Origin: Membranipora membranacea
Lineage: Eukaryota > Bryozoa > Gymnolaemata > Cheilostomatida > Membraniporidae
Length of the DNA: 64,000 bases
Direction: 5' to 3'
NCBI GenBank assembly: GCA_914767715.1
Contig: OU612071.1
Span: 19,154,948-19,218,947, forward strand
Shown here: in pieces, positions 1-12,330 of the stretch
Numbering within the stretch: the stretch's first letter is position 1
Layout of the letters: each line of letters starts with the position of its first letter
The notes under the pieces: model-generated
What the model was told of the DNA's origin: nothing
Databases searched by the model: none
Seen by the model: only the letters and a program-made list of their open reading frames with translations
Program-made: the position numbers and the translations under genes

Positions 1-106
1 AGCTAACACTCGAATGTTTCCAAGTGTGTACATCGATATCGTATCCGAGATAACAATATTATATTTGGATAATTCATCAAAATTTAGTTATTTGTTTTTA
101 TTACAG

Positions 107-238
107 AGGGGTGGTTGCGACAGCTATGATACCATTACACGGATGGATGTTTCTAGTTTGGCTGAACCTGCAGAAAAGTTTACTGATTTGGAAAATTTAT
201 CCATGAATGGAAGACATTACGTTATAGAGTTTATTTAA
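107..238 (+). CDS. 3'-terminal exon of an unidentified gene entering from the left
   Basis: A pyrimidine-rich tract and TTACAG at 101-106 precede an open frame of about 43 codons ending in TAA at 236-238. The peptide starts RGGCDSYDTITRMDV and ends NGRHYVIEFI. It is hydrophilic, with no motif I recognise. A perfect AATAAA lies about 260 bp after the stop, which fits a last exon with a 3'UTR. The upstream exons lie outside the window, so the product cannot be named. The alternative is a chance open frame after a chance acceptor. Confidence 0.45.
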   Translation, partial: RGGCDSYDTITRMDVSSLAEPAEKFTDLENLSMNGRHYVIEFI

Positions 239-496
239 GGAGAGACCTGCTACTTATCTATTACGATTCTCTTGTTTATACCCTGATTATCTAATGTTCT
301 TAATTTTGAGTGCTTTAAACAAAGTCGTTTTCCTCAGTCCTACGGTATGGCCGTGGTCGTATAAACCAAGCAACACAATCCATATTATAACCATATTATT
401 TGATTTTCAATGCTATTGATTTTTGCTAGTATGTATTGCATTCAACAGTAGCCATGTGCCTAAAGACTAATACTCCTTGTGAGCAACATGATGGTA

Positions 497-502
497 AATA
501 AA
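497..502 (+). promoter_or_regulatory. AATAAA, candidate polyadenylation signal
   Basis: Canonical hexamer downstream of the terminal exon at 107-238. The distance suits a short 3'UTR. The assignment is inferred from position only. Confidence 0.35.
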
Positions 503-3500
503 TACTTAGATAAAGCCTCCATTAAATCGCCTTTTATTTGCATAAATGATCTCTTACGTAGATATAGACAAACTTGTGGTGAAATTCTCACATGCTTTAC
601 AATAATATCAACACCCAGGCAGTGCGGCCATGGTCACTCAGCAAATTAATCCTGCAGCTAATATTTACATTTCAATAAGATAATACTGCCAGCTTTTGCA
701 GTAATGAAGGGCCCAGTTACCATTAACATAATTTATTTCACTGCAATTGGCTATCATAGCCTGCATAATTTTATTGACCCAATCTCCCCTATTTGAAGTT
801 TTACAGCACACCTGGAATGGTAGATTTGGTAGATTGGTCCCCTAATTTATTGTGAAGAATGTATCCACCGCTGCCGACACCTGTTGCTGGTTATTGCCCT
901 ACATTATAACGTTGTTAATGAAGCGTCTCCAGGCACTGCTATGTTTAGGGAAGGCGAATGCTTGAATATTGATAAAAGCAGAAAGAACGCTTGACACAGA
1001 CACATAATGGTAACAGTCACGGAGGGTTTATCTAATCTTGGTAAACAAGTTACACCTGCAACAATCAGCAAGCTCTCAATTCTTATACAAACATTGAGCT
1101 GCTACAGCAGTGTGTCACCGAGAGCAAATTTATACCTGCCCCAAAGACATCATTGCCTATAGAGGTGTTTGCTCATATTTTAAGATAAACCATGCATCAA
1201 ACCAAGGTCTACAACTCCTTGATCAAACACTGCATCATACTGTCCAAGTATTAACAAAAGGAGTGTAGTGACCTGGGTCAAATTCTATAATTAAGGTTTT
1301 AAAACATGATAGGTACCTAGAATAAATGTACACTGACAAGCAATCATAAAATAACCAATGGCCTTAGCTTGATGCCAGGGCAAGGGGGTGGAGCAAGAGT
1401 CTGATGGGGCTCAGTCTACATTGAAGCCAGTGTAAAGTTATGAAAGTTGTCAAATGCATCACCATGGTGCCATGTTCGCTGTTGCAGGGCAGAATTATCA
1501 AGGCAATTGTGACAAATGTAGTTAATATTGAAGCTTTGCCTGCCTCATTCCTAGTTTCAAACTGAATACCAAAAAACGCTGGATTGCATTTTGTATATCT
1601 TATCGTACTCGGCTTTTAAATGTACTTCCTCAAACTATCACTGGCTGGACTGCGCATACAATAGGTACCTCACTCTCACAATTTTTAACATTGAACAATA
1701 CTGGCCCTTGCATTGTTAGCTGTCGAAGTAATGCAGCAAATTGAGTAGATAATTCACCAAAAAGGTGTGTCTCTGGTAACAATTAGCTCTCAAACGTTGC
1801 CAAGGATGATGATGAAAGGCTGATACCAGCAACCGAGAGCAATGTTTGACCACTTAATCTAAATAACAAGAATGAAAAGTTTCTGATGTCACACAAAATT
1901 TATCACTGGGAAAATAGGTTTCGTTGTCCATTGTTAATTGTTGAAGTTTTCCCCACAAGCATTCTTATCATGTTATGTACCCAGCTTGAGCCACAAAGCA
2001 CATTCAAAAAGTGCATGATGCTCTTCATCTGGGTGTAAATCATCCTTTTTCTTGAAAGAGGGCTACTATATCCTTAATGGCGAAGACTCCTCTTTGCTAA
2101 ATAAAGTTAACTTGAGGCTCAATCTAGTGCCGGTCAGTTTCAGTTCATGGCTTGCCTAAACCATATACATGTAAGCCTGCCTTTATGCAGTTTATGTCCT
2201 GTGCCAGTGGGTTACCTTTTTGCAAGGAATATCAAGCCATGTGTGCACACCCAGAGAGGGCTGCCACAAATCAATTGATAGTTTTCCTATCTGTCGGCAA
2301 CAATTACATGGTCAAAGCTTTTTTGGAAACCATATCTGTTTGTGGCTAGATGCCCAAGACCACAGGAGATGCTAACAGCACCTTACCAGGTATCCATTCT
2401 TCCCCTACAGAATTTATGCCCTTTTACGAAGTTTTCCTTGCTACGGCCCTGCTAGGCTTCGTATTATGATGGCAATGGCATGAACTGAGGCTATCTGTCA
2501 AGGCCTCATACATAAGTATTGTATATAATCTGCCTAACAACCAGTGAACAAAAGATAAGGCATCGAACCCAAAAGCCTCGGTTCATAAAAAAATTACTGG
2601 CGTAGGGGGGACCTGTCACAGGGTTACTTGTTATTTGAGAGATGAGGGGATTAAGAGTGCAGTTGAATTGAACTGGCAATGGTCTTGAATGCTATTTGTG
2701 AATCCCCGGTGTATGCGTTCTGGAAAGCATGATGTTGTGTTCATGGCCGGCTCCATGCTTTTAATCATGTCTTTCACAAGTCTTGGACCTAAATCGCTGA
2801 AGCCAATCACTTATAAATGTTAGAGCCACCATTGAAATCTGAATATGTGATCCTTAATCTTTGAACTATGGGAGCTGCCTTTCTTTATTGAAAGCAGTGC
2901 CACCATTGCAGCGCAACAGAGAGTCTGCAGCTGCTACATAGCCTCGGGCCCATTTGCTAGTGTTGATCACACTCGCATCAAGACGACACTATCGGCATGT
3001 GAACCTCTGATTGATAGAGTCAATTTAGCATGGCTGTCTAACATTGCCCGCCCCTAATTAATAAAATTTACCTCAGGTCGCCACATTGATTTCCTTTTGA
3101 TGGTACTCTAGCTAAGTAAATTAATTAACTTTCTATAAATCAGATATATATATACATGCAATAGCATATAACATAATCTGCCGCGTTTCAATAACAATAA
3201 CATAATGGACCAAAGGGGCGGAGCTAAATTCACCCTTAGACCACTTTCCTAAATCTTAATGTAGCCTTAGGTGATAAACCATACGTCCTTATCTAGGCTG
3301 CTATGCTGCATTGAGAACAGACATAGACGTAAAGGTGTCACCATCTAAAAAAGTGGTAAGTAGTGTGAATCTATACAAGTTATGGTCGAAGTTAGTCATT
3401 ACTATTTCAAGGTATATTTCTTGCTGTTAATACTGTAAATGTGAACTATGAGGCCTATTTGATAAAGTTCATCTATGGCGGCAACATAGATGCAGTTTTA

Positions 3501-4646
3501 GTATAGACTATAGAAAGTAATTTCCAGTGCCTAGGTTTTCTTGAAATATACTGGTCCAGGTCCAGTCAGGAATTGATAGACCTTCACTATGTCAATCAAG
3601 CCTACAAAACTCCCTTGTGGCAGCCTGCCTCACAGATGTGGTATGTAGCAACCAGATAGACGGCTGTTGTTGATGAAGAGGCGTTATAAACAAGCTATGA
3701 TAAGAAGCCATAGTGTCGCCACAAGACAAAGCTGGTCATATGCATGAGGCAGTCGGCAATGGCAGATGACACCAATATTATGAATGATGTGATCCCTAAA
3801 GAGGCACTGTTATTAAAATATCTTCATATCACAAAATCCGTCCATCAGACCAGTAGTTGAAGATGAACAGAGTTATCATAAATGTCACACTATGTCAATA
3901 AAACCCGATAAATCACGGGGCCTTATTCCAGTCAGAACAGGCATACATACCAGGGCTTAGTTCGAGCTAGTTGAGAAGGGTAGATAGGTGCTTGCTATTT
4001 GATATGAGAGTATCAGGTTTCCAAAAAATCCTGATGGTATTATGATTTAGAAGGCTTTGAATTTCAACGTCTCACAATGTAAGAGTCGTCTCCCACTGAA
4101 TGAAGAGTAGACAACTCTCAAATGCTATTTGAGCCCTAAAATCAGTTTGAAATTTAGTCTGAAAAGGAAAACATTTGTCATGCTACTCGCTGATGAACGT
4201 GCTTATAGCATGGTTATTGCCATTCACATAGACCTCTTATAAACGAATACCGATTCTTTCTCAGATCAATATATCTCACAAGGTACCTGCAGATATAAAT
4301 AGACATAACATAATTTGTTTTTGCCAAAAAATTGCTGACTACTCAAGATTGAATTTGATTGATTATATAATCTTATATTGAACTGGCTATTAGTTACAGA
4401 CCATCAATGCATTGATAACAGCTTGTCAATTCCATCAAAAATGGGTAGTATTCGGTTGACGAGTTGGCTGCATAACGCCTCTCAAATAAGCCAAACAGCA
4501 TGTCGGACTCTGCCCCTGCACCTATATCGTTATTAAAGCTTTTGAAACAGAAGAGGATTTTTAGAAGTAGGCATATACTTACAATACTGTTCTGGATCAT
4601 GTATAGTAGCAGTTTTTTTTTTGCAGACACTTGATAATAAGATCTG
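503..4646. other. Non-coding stretch, no gene supported
   Basis: Both strands carry only short open frames without recognisable motifs or convincing splice context. The text is AT-rich and contains isolated TA runs (for example near 3145-3160). I see nothing that supports a gene. It is probably intergenic DNA upstream of the lectin gene and may contain old unrecognised repeats. Confidence 0.5.
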
Positions 4647-6395
4647 ATGGAGGTAAAAAAGAAGCTGTGTACGACAAAGAGAATATTGATCGTAGTGATA
4701 ATCTTTCTCTTGATTATAATTTTACCGATAATTATCCAGGAGGCGGTACTCAACTCAGAGATCACAAGGTTATACGCAACGTCAGGTAAGCATCTCTTAA
4801 TTCTCTTAACTACTAATGTTTTTGTTATGGTGGCGCCCATTTGAAGAGATTAATCAGATTCTGCCTTCTTAGTGCTATAGGAGTAGGAGGTGGCTCGGTT
4901 TTTCAGCATGCAAGTGTTGAAGGTCGTTAGTCCGAATCCCACTACAGTTCATCGACTACTGGGGTTTGGTTGGCCCCCAGGTGTGCTCAGACCTGCTAGC
5001 AAACAGAGAGCTGCATGGGGCAGACATTGCAGGATAGCCCATAGGCTATTAGTATTTCACCTCCAATACTCCGGAATGTGGTGTGTGATGTATAACATCT
5101 GGTTTTTTTAAATCAACCTTTATACATGATGGCAAGTCAAGCCATTGAACAAAATCTGCAAATCTCCCTCCTCAACCTCTGATCCACTGTGATATGCATT
5201 ACTATAATTATGTCGGTCCCATTGTCACACACTCTCTCATTTCAAATTGACAGCCTAAACACATCTCTAGACGTTAGAGTATATGCAGGAAACCATGCAG
5301 TGCGAGGGTGGCAGGTGAAACTTAGCTACGTTTTCAAGTTGTCTTTTTTTTTCAAATCAGGTTGTCCTCAAAATTATGTTCTCAACCCTGCGTCACGCAA
5401 GTGTATAAGGCTGGTCAGTGAGGGTAAGTCATGGAGTGAGGCTCAGAGTTACTGTGAGTCACAGGGCGAGACGCTGGCTCAGTTCAAAACCACTGCATCT
5501 GTCGAATGGCTCAGAAATTACGTGAAAAATGATGCTCCTGAAAGTAAGTGGCTATCTCCAAAACTGATGTTTCTTTTGATTTTTTGATAGTAAGTCTTCA
5601 GTGGATGACAAGGCCCTGCAAATACTTGTAATCATGAAAAAAAATAATTGTTAGATTTGCTACAAGGGAGACTTGCATATGTCAAATAAAGCCCATATAA
5701 CTTGTGTCTGTGTCATAAAACTTCAAAGTGGACCACTTTTTGAAGATATCCATAAATCTCTAATAACATCGTTTTCCACCAAACACGGCATAATTTTTGT
5801 TTAAATGGAGAACTACCGATCAAGTCAGGCCAACAATGTTAGGCGATAACATACACATAAAGGCAATGTCATGTCTTGGAAGAAAACCTCTCATTGTTGT
5901 ACAATAGCTGTATCATGTATCATAGAACTTAATTCTCATTGGCCCCGAAAGGGGCATTGAATAGCAAAATAACGTGTATATTATAAGTACTAACATTATT
6001 ATCAATATTATTATCAATATTAATTATTTTATAATTATTAATAATATTATTATTTTTATTGTGATTACTATTTTGTTTTTATTATTATTAATATTTTTGT
6101 TACTATTGTTATGGTAATTAGTATTGGTATTCTTTTCCCTGTAGAATGGAGAATTGAGTGCCATTGGATAGGACTGAAATACACAGGGTATGGTTGGTAC
6201 TGGATAGATGGAAGTGCCATGAGAAGTTATCTCTGGGACTCTACACGAGATCAGCCCGATGAGAGCTATGGATCGTGTGGATGTGAATGTAACTTTAGCT
6301 CCGAAGAAGATGGAGGACTTCATGACTGTGACTGCTCATATTCTAGTGTTTATTCAATTTGTGAAAGACCTTTGGCCTGTCCTGACTCTGAATGA
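4647..6395 (+). CDS. Type II membrane C-type lectin-like receptor, 3 exons, QPD-type
   Basis: Exons are 4647-4785, 5361-5543 and 6145-6395. All introns are GT-AG and phase 1, and the joined coding length is 573 nt (190 residues plus TGA). Exon 1 encodes a short basic cytoplasmic tail (MEVKKKLCTTKR), a strongly hydrophobic anchor of about 20 residues rich in I, L and V, and a short stalk. Exons 2 and 3 encode one C-type lectin domain: GCPQNY, a W-x-x-A-x-x-x-C helix pattern (SWSEAQSYC), WIGL, a GWYWIDG loop, W-DSTRDQPD, and a closing C-x-x-x-x-VYSICER. QPD is the loop motif of galactose-type, Ca2+-binding lectins. The usual WND site reads LHD, and an extra CGCEC cluster precedes it, so calcium or sugar binding is uncertain. 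The basic tail followed by an anchor and an outside C-terminus predicts type II orientation at the cell surface. The ATG chosen is the one directly before the anchor, with donor GTAAGC in phase. The gene appears intact. Confidence 0.85.
4880..5112 (+). repeat. tRNA-derived SINE, copy 1, in lectin intron 1
   Basis: It starts GGAGTAGGAGGTGGCTCGG, which fits a Pol III A box, and a degenerate B box (AGTCCGAATCCC) lies near 4928. The remainder aligns by eye with 63701-63960: the same order of TGTGCTC-GACCTGC, a -GCA/AAACTGAGAG-like stretch, and a CCGGAATGTGG-like tail. This copy is more diverged in the A-B interval than the one at 63.7 kb. Inference: retroposed into the intron of the lectin gene in sense orientation. 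Confidence 0.75.
5985..6112. repeat. ATT-rich low-complexity tract in lectin intron 2
   Basis: About 130 bases made almost only of A and T with recurring TATTATT/AATATT units, ending just before the exon 3 acceptor. No gene content. Confidence 0.8.
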
Positions 6396-7668
6396 TAATG
6401 TATTGTTTATAGCTTGGAGTGGCAATTTTACATGACCTAATACAGACTCAATCTAGAGAAAAATTCAACATAGCCTGAGAGAATTTGGACTCAAGTGTAC
6501 AACGTCCCAACCTACTTGTCCAAGAGATGCAGAACAAATAATTGATTATTAATTTTTTTGTTAACTTTATTAATTATTGACTATTTAATGGCAACCAAAA
6601 TTGAGATCTTCTTTTGCTATACTTCAATCAGATAGTTGAAAGTCATATCCTTGCTTCCATTCAGATCTCTATATTTCTTCTGAATGTGCAACCAAATCTT
6701 TGATTAATTTCTTGGCACAGCAGGGCTTGATGTCGAACGTAGACATTATTCTTCAATAAGACTATAAAAAAATGATCTTAAGTCCACTAAAACGCTGCTA
6801 GGTTGAAAATGTAATCAATTACACTCTGCCATGTTTCAAAAATGCCAATGATGAATTAATCGCTAATATCACACAAAGATGTGCCTTAGACTACACCTTA
6901 AACCTGTTGCTGAATCAATGCCTCGAACTTGTTTAGATGGTTGTTGTCGTTGCATCTGACCTTGTATGATTCAATGTATATTACAATCTACCAAAAGAAG
7001 TCTTCACGTTTGTAGTTTTTAACTAGACTTCGAGGTAGACAACGGCTATTCATTTCACTCATACCAGGGGAGACAAGGCCCGATCTTATAAAATTGAGAT
7101 GAATGGCTCTGATTGAGATTAGTAGATGAAAAACTGGATGTCCCATTTGCTCATCATCTCGTATTAGATAAGTTGGCTAAGTGAGTACTTTAAATATTGG
7201 AAATGCGCTGCAAATAGTTTTTTTCTCTCACTTGGAAGTCCCTTTGATTACAATTCAAGTGCCAGATTTTCTGATAACAATAGTGCAAACAGATTGCAGC
7301 CATGCGTGAACCTAACGTTTGTATTCGAATCAAACAATCAAATTCTGACATACAGAGGTGCTGGCACTTAGAAGTCAGCAGCTAAAGACGTGAGTATAAC
7401 TTTACCCACAGTGCGCACCACAGTGAAAACAAAATACGGCTTAACCAATTATATACAGCTGCAAGTACACCAACGATATTACAGTTTAGTAATCCTTCCA
7501 CTTGTTCACTGTGATTCAGTTTATTTACGCACAAAGGCATGTTTACAACTAAAGACGCTCAACAATTTCATTATTGTGGATAAAGTGTGAATCCTAAATT
7601 TAAGTTTTCGTTGAGGGTGATATCAAATTCTTGACGATTCCATACAGCAGTTTAACTTGGTCGCCCAG
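6396..7668. other. Intergenic DNA between convergent lectin loci
   Basis: No supported coding exon on either strand. It lies between the stop of the plus-strand lectin gene and the stop of the minus-strand lectin locus, so it should hold both 3'UTRs. I did not find a canonical AATAAA close to either stop. Confidence 0.5.
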
Positions 7669-8230
7669 TTATGTTTGCCGACGTTTCTCACATATGAATG
7701 GATATTCCCTCCCGCAGTGTTCATCGTCCAATCTGAACCTTTGAGTTACTGAATTCAGATAATGCAGCTCCTTCTGGAACATTGTCGTTGTTGGGCTTTT
7801 CGGCTGCCCAGTCAGTAACCAGTGTTTGGGAGTTCACAATTGGTCCCTCTCATACCAACCTGCCTAAATAATGAACAGAGACTGCTATTGACATAGCCGC
7901 ATTGAGATTTGTAGCAGCATATAAGAAGGTATCATGCCCAAGGAATCCAAGAGATGTTGGTTAAGTTGACCGAAAAGTTTATTAATTAGTGAAATGAAAG
8001 CTTACCAATTTTTTGATAGTCCCCAATCCAGAAGTCTCTCCTCAAGGTGGGGTAGAAGGTGATATACCCTCGCATCCATATAATCTCCTCGGCACTCTTC
8101 AATGATACAGGGTGACTCCCGAGATTTGAGCACTGGTTCATGGAGGAACTCCGATCCGACCAGGAGGAGGTTATGAACAGATAGCAGGATCCATATGGCC
8201 CCTCAACCCACCCATTATCACACACAGAAG
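7669..8230 (-). pseudogene. C-type lectin domain locus, damaged (two exons seen)
   Basis: Read on the minus strand, exon a (8230-8006) follows an AG acceptor and ends at a GTAAGC donor. It encodes SVCDNGWVEGPYGSCYLF, a W-x10-C helix, and FWIGDYQK, the first half of a C-type lectin domain, with phase-1 boundaries. Exon b (7859-7669) follows a GGCAG acceptor, starts (G)WYERDQ, and contains the canonical motif TDWAAEKPNNDN and the closing DDEHC then YPFICEKRRQT plus stop. These pieces lie in two frames: one internal TGA and at least two frame changes separate them. No anchor or signal exon was found further right. It may be a pseudogene or carry sequence errors. The EKPNN loop differs from the QPD of the neighbouring gene, so the two are not recent copies. 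Confidence 0.7.
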
Positions 8231-8684
8231 CTACAAAATTATATTATTTTATTATAGCAGTTCTCAAGCACCAAATTGGCAGACTGCTCATTGATTGGTT
8301 TCTCGACTGATAAGTTAACAAATTCTAATTATTAAAAATCACTCATGATGACTGACTGACGATTGGGAATTTTGATTTCAGATCATACTATAACAAGGCT
8401 TTGAAGAAGACTGTGGTCACATTCATTAGACAATTTATGTATGCTCATATCCGGTCCCGAGAGAGTGACATGTTGAGCCCAATTCACTTATGTACGCCTG
8501 CCACTCCATAAGTGCTGTCCGAACTAGAGAAATACAACATACCATTTTAGAACACTATGCGTTGACCTAGCAGTCTGTCTTGGTTAAACTCTCAGCTGGC
8601 CCTGCAGGGCAACGAATTCTCTCCACAAATTAAGTCACTACCGAGGGTCAGGAGACTGGTCAACCGCGTGGCCAAGGCATATAT

Positions 8685-8735
8685 CCATATATATGTGTGT
8701 ATAAGGCATATATATATATATATATGTGATATATC
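8685..8735. repeat. TA/TG microsatellite
   Basis: Two neighbouring runs of alternating TA with a short TGTG interruption. Simple-sequence repeat in non-coding DNA. Confidence 0.85.
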
Positions 8736-8784
8736 CAGCAACCACATTAACATGGAATCACATTGTTTTTGATAGTATATTCAC

Positions 8785-9235
8785 CTTTTCATGCTGAAAT
8801 TAGTAGATCTAACCTGACCAAACATAATTTACAGTATTACTTACTTAGTAACATGTTTGTAACCGGGATTTTCACTTTTAGCACTAGATATTATTATAGC
8901 ATCTCCGGAAACATAGGATCATAAGTTTCATTAATCGTATTTTGTGTTTCCATTCCATAATACTCTTCTTACCAAAATTTGTAGATTTCACCAAAAATAT
9001 TTTAACGCATTCCTCACTCAGGAGTCAGTATCTGTTTTGTGTAACCTGGAGATTCGCTTTTAGGAGTAGACATTATTATAGCAATCCAGGAAACAGGATC
9101 ATATGTTAAAAAGATAATTTTTTTGTCTTTCCATTCCATATACTCTTCTTACTGAAATTTGTAGATTTTATCAAATTTTTTTTACTGCATTCCTTACTCG
9201 TATCTGTTTTGTGTTATCTAAAATACAGTTTAAAA
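8785..9235. repeat. Tandem repeat, period about 178-180 bp, about 2.5 copies
   Basis: The landmark GTAGAT recurs at 8803, 8981 and 9161. Each copy then continues through a run of A/T, a -GCATTCC(T)CACT- or equivalent stretch, CTTTTAG-A-TAGA-ATTATTATAGCA, and a GGAAACA-GGATCATA stretch. The first unit is the most diverged. No coding content is visible. The period is in the size range of satellite monomers, but only a few copies exist here. Confidence 0.7.
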
Positions 9236-9959
9236 TCGGTAGCAATTTCATAGCAAGTTCAGAAATGTTTGTTTGAGATAGGCAAAGCTGAAGAAATAGA
9301 GTTTATTTCTTTTTGTTAGCGAATTTCTCAACTTGTTTCCTTGAGAGCAGAGATTGTGGACCAAAAGGACTGGTTCACACAACCTAATAGAAATAGATAG
9401 AGTTAACTTGTTTATGTAAGCAAAATTCAGAAGATATTGTGGGGCGAAACTGTCTGCCGAAACATTTTGGGGACGAAACCACCATGGACGAAACGGCCTG
9501 GTTCGTCTAATAGGACGTTCGGCCAGTCGGTCGTTCGGCTTGTTCGGCAAACTGTAGCTACCTGAAATTTTGGGAAGCTCCGACAGAGCAATCCAAATAT
9601 TAGGGGAGTGATGGTACAGATCCCCTCAAAAACTTTGGAATGAGTAAATAAGATATCAGGCAACAATCACCTTAATTTTTATTGGATATTTTTGCTAGGA
9701 ACAATCAAATAACAGTGGATAATACAAACAGTAAAAACCATTAGTGGCAAATGTTAAACATTGTCTATGACGTTAGAAAGTCAAGGACATTTAAATGGTT
9801 TCTCAATTGACAGAATTTATTGACTGATTGATGGAGATGTCATCTTTGAGCATCAGCAAATCTGGTTGTGGTTGGTGTAGAATCTTGTCCAATGGCTCAT
9901 CTGAAAACTCATCACCTAAAGTAAAACATGACAACACTAAGAACTTCATTGGGCTTGGC
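9236..9959. other. Non-coding flank of TSC unit 1
   Basis: No gene is supported. Around 9440-9550 there is a local GAAAC/GTTCGGC-rich patch (short direct and inverted CGAAAC and GTTCGGC words) unlike its AT-rich surroundings. It could be the end of an old transposon, but no matching partner was found here. Confidence 0.4.
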
Positions 9960-10018
9960 CTTTAATGTCTACCTAATTATTATTTGCAAATGTAAACTTC
10001 TATTCCTTTCCATTCCAG

Positions 10019-12330
10019 TGAAACCCAACCCATATTTGGTCGATTCAGTTATGTTCGTGCGTGCAGGATTACCAGCTAAAAAATTATTCTTGCAGTTTAA
10101 TAACTGATGTGTGGTGATGTTTGCTTTATTCAATTAATAAATTCCGTAGTTGATCGCAGGCAAGCAAGATGGCATGCGCATTGTTTTATTCCATGGCCGG
10201 CTGTTCTACAGCTCCAAGTGCTCAGTAATTTGGTAATGTAACATAATTTTGATTTGCAATGCCTGATATATATTTTGGTCGTGCCGTTTTCAGGCGCTGG
10301 ATCACCTGTCACCTCGATGTCACCTAGGTCAGCGAGTCCACCACCTGCACCAGTGAGTCCGCCGCCGCCTTGTATGGCTCAATGACCCATTCACTTCGAT
10401 ACGTCATGATTAAAACCTCCTGGTTCTGTTACGGCAGGTGTCACCAGAAAGAGGGTAAGAAAGGAACTACCAGACTGCTGTGGGTGTGGAGATAAAGGAG
10501 AAGTGTGGTCACCAGGAGAGTAGCACTGTGCACAATTGCGGCACCATCACAGAGGCCGAGCGGCAGAGACATTTTAACAAAATGAGACACATGGGTAGTG
10601 CCAGCAGGAGGTGGGACTGGATCTGCGTATTCACTCACACCGTGAGTACTTGCACATGACAAGTTTTAACAACTGAGATTGAGCGATAGTTACAAACCCA
10701 CAGCATTGCATTTAATCAAGAATTGTAGGCAATTTTTTCCATGTACGTTGACAGTCTTTTTTTCACTGTTTGAGCACCCTGTTCAGAGACACCGTGTCAG
10801 GGGGAGCGAGCCAGGTATGCCCCAAGGGCTGAATCATTCATGTACTTCCTTCCTCATAGAACAGGGACCCTCAGAGTCAAATTAATTTCTTGCATTACGA
10901 AAATCGAATGACGCTGTGACTGTCAAGTTGATTTTGTGAACCTTGTTATTTCTCTGGTAAGCTGTCGTATTAATCTGTTCAAATAAGACCTGTGCCTCAT
11001 GACTAAGCATTGTAACCTTTTTATTTCACAGGATCCCTACAACAAAAGAAGGTCTGAGGACTGTGTCCGTGCGACACGGGCCTATACAGGAACACCAGCA
11101 AACTTCGTTATAGATGAGAAGGACCGGGTGCCATCTCACTACAGCCGCAAAGATAGTCAAAGAGAATACTTGCCTCCCAGTGTCCATCTGACCGACCTCT
11201 ACCGGGAGTTCAAGAAGTCACTGACCGAGGCTGAGATGTCACCCAGCACCAACTGGTTTTTCAATCTGCTGAACACAAATTACAACATAGGAACCTACAC
11301 GCCAAGAAACGACTTGTTAGTTGATCCCTATTTTTGACAACATAGTTTAGCCAGGCTGTTGGGCATAATCTTCTCCATGTTAATGAATTGATTCCGTGAT
11401 TTACTCTTGATTTTTGAGTACTGTCATTAAAAAAAATATTAATAACGTTTTATTAACAAGCTCTATGCCAATCAAACACCTAATAAAACTGTTATCCTAT
11501 CATTTCATTGCAGATGTGACAAATGCACCATGTATGAAGTAAACACAGCTCCTGAGACTAATAACTGGGAGGTCCACACCACCCAGTACGTCACCTGCGG
11601 TGTAGACAAGTCAGACGACGACAGTGAGAACTGTAAGACTGTTGTTACCTTCAACATGCAACGGATCTTACACTCCCACGAGTCAAAGGGGCCAAGTAGG
11701 CATTTTTTAAATCATTGATGGTCAAATACAACCTTTGCCTTTTTTATTAAACGTACCAAGAAGGGATACTGCTACTATTATACCCAGCTGGTGGAAGGTC
11801 GGAAGGGTGGGAACGAGATTGGCATGGCTGTGTTCAATTTCGATAGGGACCACCTCTCTAGCCACCTCTCTCACCACCGGAAATCGTGTTCTGGGCTGAC
11901 AACTGTCCTGGCCAAAGCAAAAAGCGAATGGTAGTGGCAGCGATCAGTCAGCTCACGAATTGGAAGCCAGAGGTGTAAGTTATTGAGTTGAAATTTTTCG
12001 AGGCGGGACACTCTCATATGTACGCAGATAACATACATGCTAAGATAGAGAGGACTTCAAAATATAGGGAAGTGGATTCATGTCTTTCATAGTGGGAGGG
12101 GGGATGGTATCACGTCAGGGAGTTGACTCACATGGATTTTCATGAATTCGATAGCTGATAGGTATTTTCTTAGGAGTGATTGTTCTAAGGGGATATCAAA
12201 GAAGCATGTTATTAGGTTTAGGAGTAAGGGCGATGTCGTCTTTATTGACTGGGCTAGCTGTGTTACGGCCGCTTCTCATGAGGTGCCGTACAGAAGTACG
12301 ACATCAACTTGTCACATACTTTTGAGTTGA
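10019..12330 (+). pseudogene. DDE transposase-like gene, TSC unit 1 (degraded)
   Basis: Visible exons: a short one at 10019 (KPNPYLVDSVMF), a proline-rich one from 10294, 10438-10641 (CGTITEAERQRHF then MGSASRRWDWIC), 11032-11315 (RVPSHYSRKDSQREYL and FNLLNTNYNIG), then from 11514 (CDKC, VVTFNMQRILHS), 11759 on (GYCYYYTQ, GNEIGMAVFNF), EIVFWADNCPGQSKK near 11880-11930, FEAGHSHMYADNIHAKIE near 11998, and a tail to 12330. Splicing 11315 to 11514 gives PRNDLCDKC in frame. The order CxxC, ExxR, ESHY/PSHY, PKxDxC, DNCxGQxK, GHTHMxAD is that of a widespread animal transposase-like family. DNC probably holds a catalytic aspartate. At least two frame breaks and a deletion in the proline-rich exon show it is not functional. 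Confidence 0.7.

Noticed and set aside
2152-2349. Small plus-strand open frame with several cysteines near 2.2 kb
   Set aside because: No splice sites in suitable positions, no motif and no repeat partner; consistent with chance.
4394-4840. Long minus-strand open frame (148 codons)
   Set aside because: It is antisense to the anchor exon of the lectin gene. It has no motif, and the plus-strand reading has correct splice phases.
9440-9550. Arginine-rich minus-strand frame (RLAERPIRRTRPFRPWW) as a peptide gene
   Set aside because: It arises from a short-word GAAAC/CGTTC-rich patch, with no start context or splice support.
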